Positions 12,020 through 24,200 of a stretch of DNA of 64,000 nt are shown in pieces; the first letter of the stretch is position 1; each line of letters starts with the position of its first letter. The position numbers and the translations under genes are program-made. Below the pieces are notes generated by a model that had not been told where the DNA came from, ran no database searches, and saw only the letters and a list, made by a program, of their open reading frames with translations. Origin of the DNA: Liolophura sinensis (lineage: Eukaryota; Mollusca; Polyplacophora; Chitonida; Chitonidae). The stretch is from NCBI RefSeq assembly GCF_032854445.1, contig NC_088296.1, positions 310,001 to 374,000 of the forward strand, in the 5' to 3' direction.

Positions 12020-12945
12020 CCCGAGAAGATACAACTCATGTAATATGTGACCCCAGAGTCAGGAAGAAACGAAACTGTCCACAACTGAGGTTACACAAAT
12101 TAGGTAGCCTAACATTTGGATCAGGTGTAAGAGAGGAAACGCACCACAGCAGAGAAGATGGGTACTTGTACCATGTAATGTGTGAATCAGGGGTCATCCA
12201 GAGAAGAAACCCATCACACGGGAAAACCATCTCTCCTGAGAAGATATACATCAGGTAATGTGTGAACCCGGTATTACAGAGACAGGAAAACCAGCCGTCC
12301 TAAAAAAGTCACACATCAGGTAATTTCTGGGCTCTATATTACAGAGAGAGGGAAACCATCTCCCCTGAGAAAATACACATTAGGTAATTTGTGGACCCGG
12401 TATTACAGAGAGAGGGGGAAACCAGCTCTCCAGAGAAAATACACATCAGTTAATGTGTGGGCCCGGTGATAGAAAGAGAGGAAAACTAGCTCCCCTGAGA
12501 AGACAGACATGAGTTAATGTGTGAACCCCGTATTAGAGAGGAAAACCGGCTGTCCAGAGAAAATACACACCAGTTATTGTGTTGACCAGGTATTACAGAG
12601 AGAGGAAAACCAGCTCTCCAGAGAAGATACACATCAGTTAATGTGTGGACCCGGTGAAAGAAAGAGAGGAAAACCAGCTCCCTCGAGAAAATACACATCA
12701 GTTAATGTGTCAACCCGGTATTAGAGAGGACAACCAGCCCTCCTAAGAAAATACACATCATGTAATGTGTTGACCAGGCATTATAGAGAGAGGAAAACCA
12801 GCTCTCCAGAGAAGATACACATCAGTTCATGCGTGGGCCGGGTGACAAAAAGAGATGACAACCAGCTCCCCTAAGAAGATACGCATCAGTTAATGTCAGG
12901 GCTCGATATTAGAAAGAGAGGAAACCCAGCAATACTGATAACACA
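12020..12945 (+). repeat. ~60-bp satellite array (unit A)
   Basis: About fifteen imperfect units of 58-64 bp, with the theme GAGAGGAAAACCAGCTCTCC then GAGAAGATACACATCAGTTA then ATGTGTGGACCCGGTATTA. Unit length varies, so the open frames crossing it are not consistent. The partner array in unit B is about 41300-42185, with a different number and order of variants. Confidence 0.8.
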
Positions 12946-15190
12946 CCCATGAGGTAACTTGAATATGCTGAATATGAAATTGGTATATGTAAAAAACTTG
13001 TGTAACAACACTACATACGGTTCATGATTTTAAGTGTGTTTTATTACCTTTCACTGAGACTAACTCAACCAACCATTTACACGACAATTATATAATACAT
13101 AACCATTCATTTTTATTTAGCGTATATCTCTGAAGTTGGAACACAAAGGACAGAAAGTGACAAAGTGTCACATAACCATACATGTAGACGAATACAAATA
13201 CAACCGACATAAAAATAGCAGCAAGCAGATGAAATGGCGCAATGCGCTAATAGATGACCTCATAATCTATTATATAGGTTGCTATAGCTACATCAGGGCC
13301 TACTAGTGATGACGCCGCTTCTTAAGGTAAATCAGGTACAATATAATTAAAGACGCACGGTATGGAGAGTAAAACCAGAACAGCGACAACAGTATGATAG
13401 CTGCCAAATAGTCACACGTAACCGGCGGAATACGGTCTCTTGTCGATTTACCTTAGTTAGGGTTGGACACATTGTTGTGGATTTGAACACACATGTATGG
13501 GGACTTTGAACCAAAAACACACTGACAAAGTCACACAGTGTAACATATCAATCGTTTGGATACATGAGCTGCACATCAACTTGGAGATGAATGGTGATCT
13601 TTGAGGTTAACTTAAAATGCAACTATCTACCCATTCTGTACAGCACATATACGTGCCATTACAAGCTGGCTGTGAATGTCTTACAAACACAAGAAGGAGA
13701 TAGCTCATGTTGTAGTTTTTCATACATGTAAGAAATAAAAGAGAATCCACGTAAATACATGTACAACACAATTGATCAGGTTTATCACTGAAAAATTCTG
13801 GACAGGCTTATTTACATCAAATTTGAAAACAAAAACCAAAGAAAAGGAGTGTAACAACTTTACACCAATTAGTTCACCGGACTATGCACATCCATGTCAA
13901 ACACAATCTATGTTCTGAACAAAGTCCTTAAACAACTGACACACAGCATACATGTAATCAACGTATATACATGTATTAATACAAGCATATAATATAGCTA
14001 AAACATATGATTTGCACTGGGCGAAATCATCACAATGTCATCATATGTAATCACCAGACACGGTGTATTACTTACATGATATGGATCTACCTGGGCAGTG
14101 AATACAATGTGCAGTAATGTGTATTATCTTACATCACAGCAATTACATGGAAATCTCCTTGGAAGGAAATATTTATAATTGATAATATAAATACTTAGCA
14201 TCCTTCCTCACACTGCTTACATACTAAAAAAAGAGTTTAGTTTTTAAACACATTTCTGTTAGAGTTTTGAAACAATTATTGGTTTTTATTCATAAAAGAA
14301 ACATGTTAAGCAGCTAAGAGATGTGTTTTTTATGGTAAACACATCGGATATTTACTTAGTAATGAGGTCGATATATTAGGAAAAAGACATTTTTTATATA
14401 TTTTTTTTAATAAACAAATGTTTACATTGTGTTCTGACAGCTGATAAACATCACAAAATGTTTAATATTGTGAACATGTGACATGTTTATAATACTCCAA
14501 TGCAAAATACTGTTGATGTATTTACTCAAACTATAGCCAGGTACATGTAGTGACAATTTGTTAGTAAAGGCTAAGCTTCAATCAACAAATTTAAAAAAAA
14601 GCTAAACATACAGGAAACAATGATATCAAGATTTGAGTTATTTAACTGGTGTTTTAGGCCATACATACTTATACGACAGCTGCCAGCATTATGGTGGGAA
14701 TAAACTTTTTAAAGTTTTCAAATTAGAGATCAGATTCAGATATTTTACCTCAAACAAAATGATGACTTCAAAATTACAGTTTTTGTCCAAAAAAAAAAGG
14801 TTTACAAAGTAAATATAAGACTTTGTCTCACCCAATACATACTTGCCATTCATTGTACAAATATTGTCCAACAAAAGAGCATTGGTAAATGTAGCTTTTT
14901 CCTTGATTATTCAAAGGTTACTGCCCATCAGAATGTCCTTTTCCAGGCTGTGGGAAAGGAACCCAAATGTGCACTGACTGATACTTCTTGGGGCTGAATT
15001 TGTAAAGTGTGAGCACATACAAAAATCAGCTGAAAATTACTGAAACTGTAAACAAAATACTGCATGCACTTACAAATTTACAACTTTAATTTATCTATAA
15101 TTGCTACAGCCATTAGCTTAGGGTTTTGAGATTGTTTTTCACCAAAATAAAAGTGAAAACAGTGTAATAAATGTTACACTCAGGTACATG
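12946..15190. other. Long non-coding stretch, no gene recognised
   Basis: This AT-rich sequence has many short direct echoes of ACATGTA but no credible exon on either strand. A 53-bp SINE 3' scrap lies at 14648-14700. The partner in unit B (42190-44720) carries about 195 bp near 42710-42905 and about 80 bp near 43145-43225 that are absent here, presumably deletions in this unit or insertions in the other. Confidence 0.5.
14648..14700 (-). mobile_element. SINE 3' fragment
   Basis: The piece contains CTGGTGTTTTAGGCCATAC and CGACAGCTGCCAGCATTATGG, which match the 3' portion of the local SINE family in minus orientation. The same scrap is at 44181-44239 in unit B. Confidence 0.6.
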
Positions 15191-15425
15191 TACATCCCTC
15201 TTGCCAATAGCATATACCTGAGCTATACCTCCAACTACACCTCAGACCCACCTCAGCCATCATCTTTTTACCAACCATAGTACCTCAGGTTCACCTTCAA
15301 TACACCTCACATACATGTTGGCCTACAACCCAAAGTACATGTATACCTCAGACACACCATCAGATATGTCCTACCTCAAGGGTACACCTCAGATGTGCCT
15401 CAAGTATACTCCCAGTACACCTTAT
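15190..15425 (+). repeat. Degenerate TACACCTCAG-type simple repeat
   Basis: Irregularly spaced variants of TACACCTCAG / TATACCTCAGACAC recur about a dozen times. It is low-complexity sequence with no fixed period. The partner is about 44720-44960. Confidence 0.55.
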
Positions 15426-15446
15426 GGGTTATACATGCGCCATTCG

Positions 15447-15815
15447 GGCAATTGTGTCCAAGCTAAGCCTCCGAAATGAAGTGTGAACAAGCGCTGATAA
15501 AACTGGATAAAACTGCCACAAAGACACACTTTAAATTTCTGCACTGCATCCTGTTAAATTATATCAGAATCTGTTTTGGATAGAACTAAAAACCCTCTGT
15601 CCAGTGTTATTACCCACCCCATGAATGTTATCAAGGTAAGAAGATGTCATGACTTCACCTCCAGCAACCACAGCTCAAAACATGGCGTTAATGCCAGGTT
15701 GACTTTTGATATGTTGTAGAGAAAAGTGCAAACTGCATGCGAAGGCATGGTACCACATGGAAGTTTAGTAGTGGATATACATTTTTGAGGTTGAATTTGA
15801 CAAATTTACTACATA
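15447..15815 (+). repeat. Ancient tandem segment, copy 1 (unit A)
   Basis: This segment is diverged-homologous to 16738-17115. Both contain in order GTCCAAG, GCCTCCGAA(A/C)TGAAG, GATAAAACTG, TTTTGGATAGAA, GTTATCAAGGTAAGAA (or GTTACCAAGGTAAGAA) and GACTTCAC. The shared AAGGTAAGAA is a good plus-strand splice-donor match in both. Function is unknown; it could be a duplicated non-coding exon or an old repeat. Confidence 0.5.
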
Positions 15816-16737
15816 AATAATGAATGAAAATCCAAAAAAAAAAAAAAAATCAAAAATCCCAATTTTGCCTGATCACCTTGATTGTGATAAGGTCAAGTTG
15901 TGCGTGTCTTAACTGGACTACTTTTTTGTATTTACCATGGGTTATCCCCAACCATTACAACCCCAACCCTATCTACCCACCACCCCCATCCCCACCCTGT
16001 TAATTATGCAAAATTTCACCCTTACACTTATCAGGCTTGTACTTCCAAATTTCATTTACACAGGTGAGTGTAATATTGCATTTATTTGACCAGGACTGTA
16101 TCAGGTCACAACCATATATATATATTTAGACGTAACAAGTTATTTTTATCACATATTCTGAAACACCTACATACTTGTATGACACATAGTGTACAATGCA
16201 CGATTATGTGTTTCAATTTTGTTATGTGCAAAGTGACTTTACAACATATAATATGCTAATGCTGTGTTTCAAATAGGTCTGAAAGTTGATCTGCTTCTCA
16301 CGTTTGATGAAATTTGATTAAATGTGCTGTCTGGGCAACATTAATAATAAAAAGTTCTTCAGTTTTTGTAATTCATTTCTACAGGTACAAGTGGGGATAG
16401 GCTTAGTAATTCCTACATAACTTCTGCGCAGCTGAGTAGAGGTTGTAAAATTTTACAATCTAAGGACAACACTTGTTGCATTTTAATGTAATACAGGGTA
16501 AATGTTCATTTCTGCAAATTTTCTTTTTGACAGAAAAGAAATATAAACCCCATTCTCCACAAAACATCCTATCCCAGACTCTTACCTGTAGAGTATCAAC
16601 CCAGGTGGGCTACTACAGACAGCCCTGAACTTTGGCTTTTGCCATTGGACATGTAAGATTTTGGTTATAGTGCCAAATTCATATAAAGATATTACTAACA
16701 AAAAATTTTAAAACTTGTCCTTTTTGTAGGTTAAAAA

Positions 16738-17115
16738 TGCGCAATTCAGGAAATTGGGTCCAAGACTTGCCTCCGAACTGAAGAAGGAGGACTGATTGGA
16801 TAAAACTGACACAGAGGTATTTAAGTTATTCATACACTATCAATTTCTGCTGTGCTACTTTGCATCTAACATGTCAAAATAAAATACATCAGAGGTTTAA
16901 TTGTTTTGGATAGAATTGAAAACTTCCCCCCTGCCAGAGTTCTTACCCACCTCACTGGAGGTTACCAAGGTAAGAAAATGTTATGACTTCACTTTCAACC
17001 ACTACAGCTAAAAAAGTTGTAGCTGAGAATATTGTAGACAAAAGTGCAAGCTGCATGTAGAGGTATGGCAACGTACCATGCAAAAGTTAGGGTATATATA
17101 TTTTTCACGTTGAAG
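16738..17115 (+). repeat. Ancient tandem segment, copy 2 (unit A)
   Basis: Partner of 15447-15815, about 1.3 kb downstream, with clearly more divergence between these two than between either and its unit-B equivalent (about 44965-45265 and 46195-46575). The local duplication therefore predates the 30-kb one. The donor-like AAGGTAAGAA is retained. No open frame is shared. Confidence 0.5.
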
Positions 17116-17634
17116 ATTTAATACATAATCATTAAGGAAAATCAATGCTCCGGTCTAAGCTAAAAGGGTAAGGCATATTTTTCTCATTTTGTTTTTTTCT
17201 TAGAAATTAAAGTTACATGACACAACAAAAATTACTACATGTACCATGTTGACAATATGTATTGTCATGTATAAACTGTGGCTCGTTTTGCTCAGTGACA
17301 CTCCTGATTGTGCTGATTTACAAGTCGCCATCACTTAAAAATATAACTACCTAGTCATTATCTACATGTATTTTGTTTCGAAGAAACCTGACATTGATGT
17401 TCAGGACAAGTGAAACAGACTGTGTATAACTACACCAAGATGTAAGCTTGTGACAGATCACTGACCACTTTGCAGAACAAGCTATACATACTGAATTAGC
17501 CACAGTGCTAACATTAACTAAAACATCAATACACAAACTGGTCTGTCTTTTTTTTTTTTAAAAACCTAACAAAACAGTCTCCTTCAACACATGATAATAT
17601 GATGGAAAAGATGTAATAAATAATTACCCGATGG

Positions 17635-18206
17635 TCAGGAAGTGCTTATCATATCACAGAGAACAGGAGGCAGAGTTGCAGAGTCACACGTTACCAGACG
17701 AGCAGACACAGATCCAGACCCGACAAACTCAACCCATGGCACGAGAGGCTCTGTGACGATAACATCACTGACAGTGTACATTACCTGGTTGTTGTCACAG
17801 TCCAGGACTGTCAGTCTGTGCTCATCACAGTCCAGGTACACACCCAGGTGATGAGGTCGTTTGTAACGTCTGCACTGTAGATAGCCAGGTTTGATCTCAC
17901 CACCATAACAGTCCCTACAACACCTGACCTCATCACCACGGTACGCCATCCCAATGTACCAGGAGTTACAGCCAGGTTCTGTCCTCCCCCTTACACCATA
18001 GCTCTCCTGTGTCACTCCTATACGACAGTCAGAGCCATTTGAACAGGTGATGTGTATCTCCCAGTAGTACCTGCCCGTCTGGTAACGCCCGTCTGTCACA
18101 GCTTTCCTGTACCTCAACCAGGACAAGCCCTTACCCTTTACCACACAGCCGCTGTCAGTGATTCTCAGCTCACTGTCGTCTGTCTCTGTGAATCTCAGCG
18201 TCGCCT
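17635..18206 (-). CDS. TRIM copy A exon 6: PRY-SPRY and stop
   Basis: The acceptor TGTTTTTGCAG precedes the exon, which enters in phase 1 and completes an AAG (Lys) codon. It encodes 189 residues ending in CDMISTS then TGA. SPRY hallmarks are RYYWEIHI, RIGVTQES, HHLGVYLDCD, LTVLDCDNNQV and LVPWVEF. Cysteine content is unusually high for a cytosolic SPRY. This exon is the most divergent part of the gene when compared with 47101-47693. Confidence 0.9.
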
Positions 18207-21200
18207 CTGCAAAAACACAACAGAAGCAGCATAAACAACAGCAAACCATAAACACACGTTGTAAGACTGAGGTGTAAATACCTGTACACATACCGTGGTT
18301 TTACTTGCTCAACACAAACTCTTGAAATAAAATGACATATATTTTTGACATAAATGTAATTTATATACAGATCTCTGTCATTTTCAGCCAGTTTAAAAGA
18401 GTTGAGCTTCAACAAGAACTAAATCCATGACTAAATGACGGGTACGACATAGACATAGACTAAGTACTGGGTTAAAATACAGGCTTTTAGCGATCTAATT
18501 TGTTTAAAACTTATCACTTACAACAAGAATAATACCTTCCTCCATCCAGCCATTGGTTTTAGTTGTCACTTATGACACATTTGAACACTCAGTTCACTAC
18601 CAAGCTGCAGTAGGCCTGTTGTCATTCGTGGAGTACCGAAGCCGTCTGCGTAATAAGGGAGGTAACTCGCCACACATAACTTACCAAGTGACTTTCATTA
18701 TCACAATACCCCCAAAGACTATTTAATCCACCAGTAGTAGTCAGCTAAATTTTTTTCAATTTGCCTTTTTTTTTAAAGATACCTAAATATTTAAATATTA
18801 ACAACAAAGTTATATTAGGGGGGAAGAGCATGTAAACCTCATACTCTTATACATGGAATCTATATCCTTTAACATTAATAATGAAACAGGTATGAGGGCA
18901 TTTTTTCTCTTTTCTTTCCCCTTTGAAGTAAGTGTTTGACTACATTTGAATCTAGGAAAAAATGGCGAATTTTTACTTGAATACATGTTTCAGTAAAAAT
19001 TCGGGGGCCTCCGTGGTTCAGGTGGTTAGCGCGTTAGCGCAGAGTAATGAAACAGAAGGCTCTTACCATGCAATGCGGTCGCTGTGAGTTCAAGTCCAGC
19101 TCATGCTGGCCTCCTCTTCGGCCGTTCGTAAAAAGGTCTTAAAGTAACCTGCAGATGGGCGTGGGTTGCCACCGGGCTATGCCCAGTTTCCTCCCACCAT
19201 AATGCTTGCCGCCGTCGTCTAAGTGAAATATTCTTGAGTACGGCGTAAAGCACAAAAAATTGGGTGCAATATGTCATCTGTCCTGCTCTAAAAGTGTACA
19301 CCTGCTCTTGTACACATGGGGTAAACATCACCAAGGCACCACGGAATACACAAACACCAGTCCTGATCTAACATTACACCCGCTGATTTGTAAAAACAAG
19401 GTAGACACCGATGCCTTCACAACCATCTGTTCTGATCTAATTTTGCAGCTGCTGATATATAATTCTACTATGTACCTTCCTTTTTATGTGACTTCTGGGC
19501 CAACTGTACATTAATCTGAATGTCCTGTGCACATCCTACTGTGTGCCTCACATTAGTCTGTGTCGTCTGTGCACACCCTACTGTAAATCTCACGTTAGCC
19601 TGTGTCTTCTGTGCACACCCTACTGTATACCTCACATTAGCCTGTGTCTTCTGGGCACATCCCACTGTATAACTCACATTAGCCTTTTGTCTTCTGTGCA
19701 CACAGTACTGCATAACTCACATTAGCCTGTGTTTTCTGTGCACACCCTACTGTATAACTCACCTTAGCCTGTGTCTTCTGTGCACACCTTCCTGTAAACC
19801 TTACATTAGCCTATGTCTTCTGTGCACATCCTACTGTATAACTCGCATTAGCCTATGTCTTCTGTGCACACCCTACTGTATACCTCACAATTGTCTGTGT
19901 CTTCTGTGCACCCCCCTACAGTATATCTCACATTAGCCTGTGTCTTCTGTACACACCCTTCTGTATAATTCACATTAGCCTGTGTCTTCTGTGCACATCC
20001 TACTATGTAGTTAGCCTGTGTCTTTCGTGCACACCCTACTCTATATCTCACAATAACCCGTGTCTTCTGTGCACACCTTACTGTATAACTCACCTTAGCC
20101 TGTGTCTTCTGTGCACACCTTCCTGTATACCTCACATTAACCTGTGTCTTCTGTGCACATCCTATTGTTCAACTTGCATTAGCCTATGTCTTCTGTGCAC
20201 AGCCTACTGTATAACTCACATTAGTCTGTGTCTTCAGTGCACACCCTACAGTATATCTCACATTAGCCTGTGTCTTCTGTGCACACCCTACTGTATAACT
20301 CACATTAGCCTGTGTCTTCTGTGCACATCCTACTCTGTACCTCACATTAGCCTGTGTCTTTCGTGCACACCCTACTGTATATCTCACAATAGCCTGTGTC
20401 TTCTGTGCACACCCTACTGTATACCTTACATTAGCCTGTGTCTTCTGTGCACATCCTACTGCATAACTCACATTAGCATGTGTCTTCTGTGCACACCCTA
20501 CTGTATATCTCATATTAGCCTGTGTCTTCTGTGCACATCCTACTGTATATCTCACATTAGCCTGTGTCTTATGTGCACACCTTACTGTATATCTCACATT
20601 AGCATGTGTCTTCTGTGCACATCCTACAGTATATCTCACATTAGCCTGTGTCTTCTGTGCACATCCTACTGTATAACTCACATTAGCCTGTGTCTTCTGT
20701 GCACACCCTACTGTATATTTCATATTAGCCTGTGTCTTCTGTGCACATCCTACTGTATAACTCACATTAGCCTGTGTCTTATGTGCACACCTTACTGTAT
20801 ATCTCACATTAGCCTGTGTCTTCTGTGCACATCCTACTGTACTCTGGGCAAACCATACTGTATATCTGACAATAATTTGTATATTCCGGGCACACACTAC
20901 TGTATACCTCACATTAGTTAGCATCTTTTTACTCTACCCTATCTCTTGCCTATCATTAATGTGTATGGTTTATACTATCTGTACTTTTTGTAAACTCTTC
21001 TCACTTTCGTGTCTCTTGGAATACTGTTCATTTTCTTGGCACGCCCACGACATATCGGTTTGATTTCTTAACACAGTCTATCGTGTGTTTTGCAAGTAGA
21101 CAGCCGTTCGCCCTCTCCATTTTTGTTTGTGTCTTCGATGCACACACTAATGTAAACGCTTCAGTTCTTTATGTCGTCTAATCACACCCTACTGTATGCC

Positions 21201-24200
21201 TTTTATACATAAGAACTTACTTGTAACACGTAGGGGAGATATTTGTCCACCGACTGCTGCTTCTAAGTCCTGACATTCTTGCACTGTTTCTTTCACAGTC
21301 ACCTGTCTAGGAACAACTTGGTCATATTGGACAGAAGCTAGAAGCTTCCGTCTGCTGACCTCATGTTTCTCCAGATCTGCTCTTATCCCATTCAGCTGGT
21401 CATCAGTCCTGCGAGAAGAGGAGAGAAAATAAAGAGACACAGTTGTGTAGTGATCTTGTGTCCGCGCAGTTATAAGAATGCCATGATGTACTATTCCTAG
21501 TAGTTTAGATCTAATTTGTCTGGAGAAAAGTAAGATTGAACATTAGATATATCTCACACTTGAGTCATGTTTTGGACAACTACAGCTTACAGAATCACAT
21601 CTGCTGACAATAGTCACGTGCGCATGTATAACAAACATGGGGAGGTATAACACATTTATACATACGTTTTGGTGAAGTCCGTGGAACCCTGTCAACAAAC
21701 AGAATTGAGCCTACATATAAAATCAAGTAAAGAAGAAACAGATACCTCTCCAGAGACACACAGTACACAAGCACCCTTGGCTTTTATATCCAACATTTAG
21801 ACCATTCCCTGATCTATTACATAGCCCACATCAGCTCTCAATTCCGCTTAATAAATTCCATTGTGCTTCATACAATACAATTTCCCCTTATTTGCAAATT
21901 TATTTACATACAAATCTTGTTTTATATAAAAAAAAAAGCATACAATGTGTTCTTTTTGACATTACATGTTGCTACTTTATTGCTTTTATCGGACCGATGG
22001 GTACCACTGAGCATAATAAAGCTGTTGAACTCAGGATCTAAAACTTTAGCAGATCTGGCAGCAAGAGGTGGATTTGAATACCTGATCACAGTTCCTAAGG
22101 GTGGTTTGGGTCTTAGGTAACGTCTGTAGTAGAGGCAGATGAACTAATGTTAGAGACGGTGACTTATATGCTTGACTTACCTGCAAAAACTCCACGTCCA
22201 TTGATGCTAATAAATCATTGGAAGCCTGTACCATCCTCTCCATTTCCTGGGCCTGTAGCTGTAAATGTTTGAGTATAGCACTACACTCCACACTCCACTG
22301 TGAATAGCGGGTTCTTATGCCATCTAAGGAGTGCTGCCTCCAGGCTTGTAAAGCTTCCAGGGCTGCACAATAAGCCTTTTCTACCTCCTCAGTGTGAAGT
22401 TCCTGGTTTTCCTGCCAAACAGAAAATTCGTTTATTACCTCATCCACACCTTTAGAACTGCGTGTTCAAGAAGTTATATATGTATGTGTAAAAGGGTGAA
22501 CTATACGCGCCACATAACAATGTGTCTCCGGGGTGGAGGGGATTTCCCTTTAATCCAGTGATGTACATGCAAGTGTCCACTCAAAACCCCAAAGGTACGT
22601 CGGTCAACCTCTAAAAGGGTCGTGCCATCAAAACTGATGCTCCGAGCATGGTGAAGCCTTAGATGCTTCCAACCTCAGACACCTGGGGCTGGTTCAAACA
22701 CGAACGTTGTCGCCCCATCAGATCAAATGGTGTACGTGTATATATTATAGATTATATTATGACAGCGTATGATGGGCGATGATATATCAAATGGAGTTGT
22801 CTGAGGTGGGCATATCGCGTGTGTGTCACTGACAAGAAAGTCATAATAATAGTACGATAGTCTGATTAGATCAACGAGAAACAGGTAAAATAGACCCGTC
22901 CTTCACACAAATAAATAACCGCATCAGTCCGTGTATTCCCCTGTTTAAGTTCTGATAAAAAGTTGTCAGCATTCGGGTTTAACTCTTTAATTGTAATCTA
23001 CATATATAATATGTGACAGAATAAGCTTTAATAGCAATATTCTACATAGTCAAAATGAACCACAACAACATGAGATTGAACAGGTGTCATGGAAAATACC
23101 AACCTGTATCTTACTGTGCAGCCTCAGAACTCCTGACAGTGATTCCTTAGTTTCGCCTAAGACTTTCTCCAGTTCATTAGTCCTGCTCAAAACACCTGGC
23201 TGTAATGCAAAAAAAAACGCTACATTAAAAAATCCGCCTTTCAAAAGACTCACTACAGTACAGGAGAAAATGTCCCATTCTTCACTACACATCATAAATT
23301 TTAGGTCAGTAAACAGTTCCAAATCATGCCATATTTATTTTAATTATCGACTTATATACTAGCATGGTACACGATTTAGATAGTGATTTAAGTTATTCGC
23401 TCAGAACATTCCTTGCTTCTTTCTAGTATCAATGAAAACTGTTTATCACTTTTCTTTGCATGATTCCAAAGTAATTTTGAACTTACACAATTTCTTAGTT
23501 TTTCGTGGCTTGTGTTAATAGTCGTTTTGGGAAATGACCACACGATTATTGACTCCATTTCGGTTGATGGCTGATATACGAATATCTTTTTCACATTACC
23601 TTTTCATTCTCAGCTGCTGATGGTATATCCCGCATAGCGTGTCCCTGATGCTCAACCACACACCCCATACAGATCACCATCCGACACGGTTCACAGTACA
23701 AGCCGAATGGCTGACCATGTCTCGCACACGACGGCTGCTGGGTTGATTGGTGGTCCCTGTTGACTTGACCTTGTGAGGTTTCCTGAGAGAGGTACTCCAG
23801 GGGTGAAATCAGTTGGTGACGTTTCAGAGGACCCCTCATTGGGTGACAAATAGCAAGACATTCCTCACAGTAGAACACACCACAGTTGGTACAAAACTTG
23901 ACAGCTTTGACGTGATTACCTTCCTCACACAGAGAACAATATGGGGCGTCATCCTCAACAGTTACACCAGATGAGAACCTCTGCACAACTTCTGCCAGCT
24001 GAAAGTTGGGAGGCAGACCAGCTACACCTTTTCTCCCCAGACTGGTGGGTGACCGACACACAGGGCATGCTATCAGCTGATGAACGTCCTCATTCCCAGT
24101 GCTGCCGGAGGTCTCATCTGTCTGTACAGGTTTAGACTTCTCAGCATATAAAGCAATGCATTCCCTACAGAAACTGTGCTGACAGGTTAGCATTACTGGT

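Noticed and set aside
17635..18291. Secreted SPRY protein with signal peptide as the main product
   Set aside because: The leader is the polypyrimidine tract of intron 5, and the acceptor phase matches exon 5 exactly. Kept only as a low-interest isoform idea.
19004..19256. tRNA gene
   Set aside because: A- and B-box-like segments are present, but no cloverleaf with matched acceptor and anticodon stems. Multiple diverged copies with a common tail and TSDs identify a SINE.
20184..20924. 246-codon minus-strand frame with repeats of a 14-residue motif (YTVGCAQKTQANVR)
   Set aside because: It is the 42-bp minisatellite inside a TRIM intron. The opposite strand is equally open, and the frame breaks in unit B wherever units are 41 bp. 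No start or splice context supports coding.
19513..20935. CRISPR-like array
   Set aside because: Units are contiguous 42-mers with no unique spacers, in an animal-type genome with introns.
23104..23199. Exon 2 as the classic 96-nt TRIM exon (donor ATACAG|GTTGGT)
   Set aside because: With 96 nt, exon 3 enters in a frame that hits a stop within five codons (GTG TGG ATG AGG TAA). The 85-nt form with donor GTAAGA keeps the frame in both copies.
23388..23594. Extra TRIM exon between exon 1 and exon 2 (frame beginning MKKIFVYQP)
   Set aside because: Exon 1 joins exon 2 in phase without it, and it lies directly at the exon 1 donor. The frame is intron read-through.
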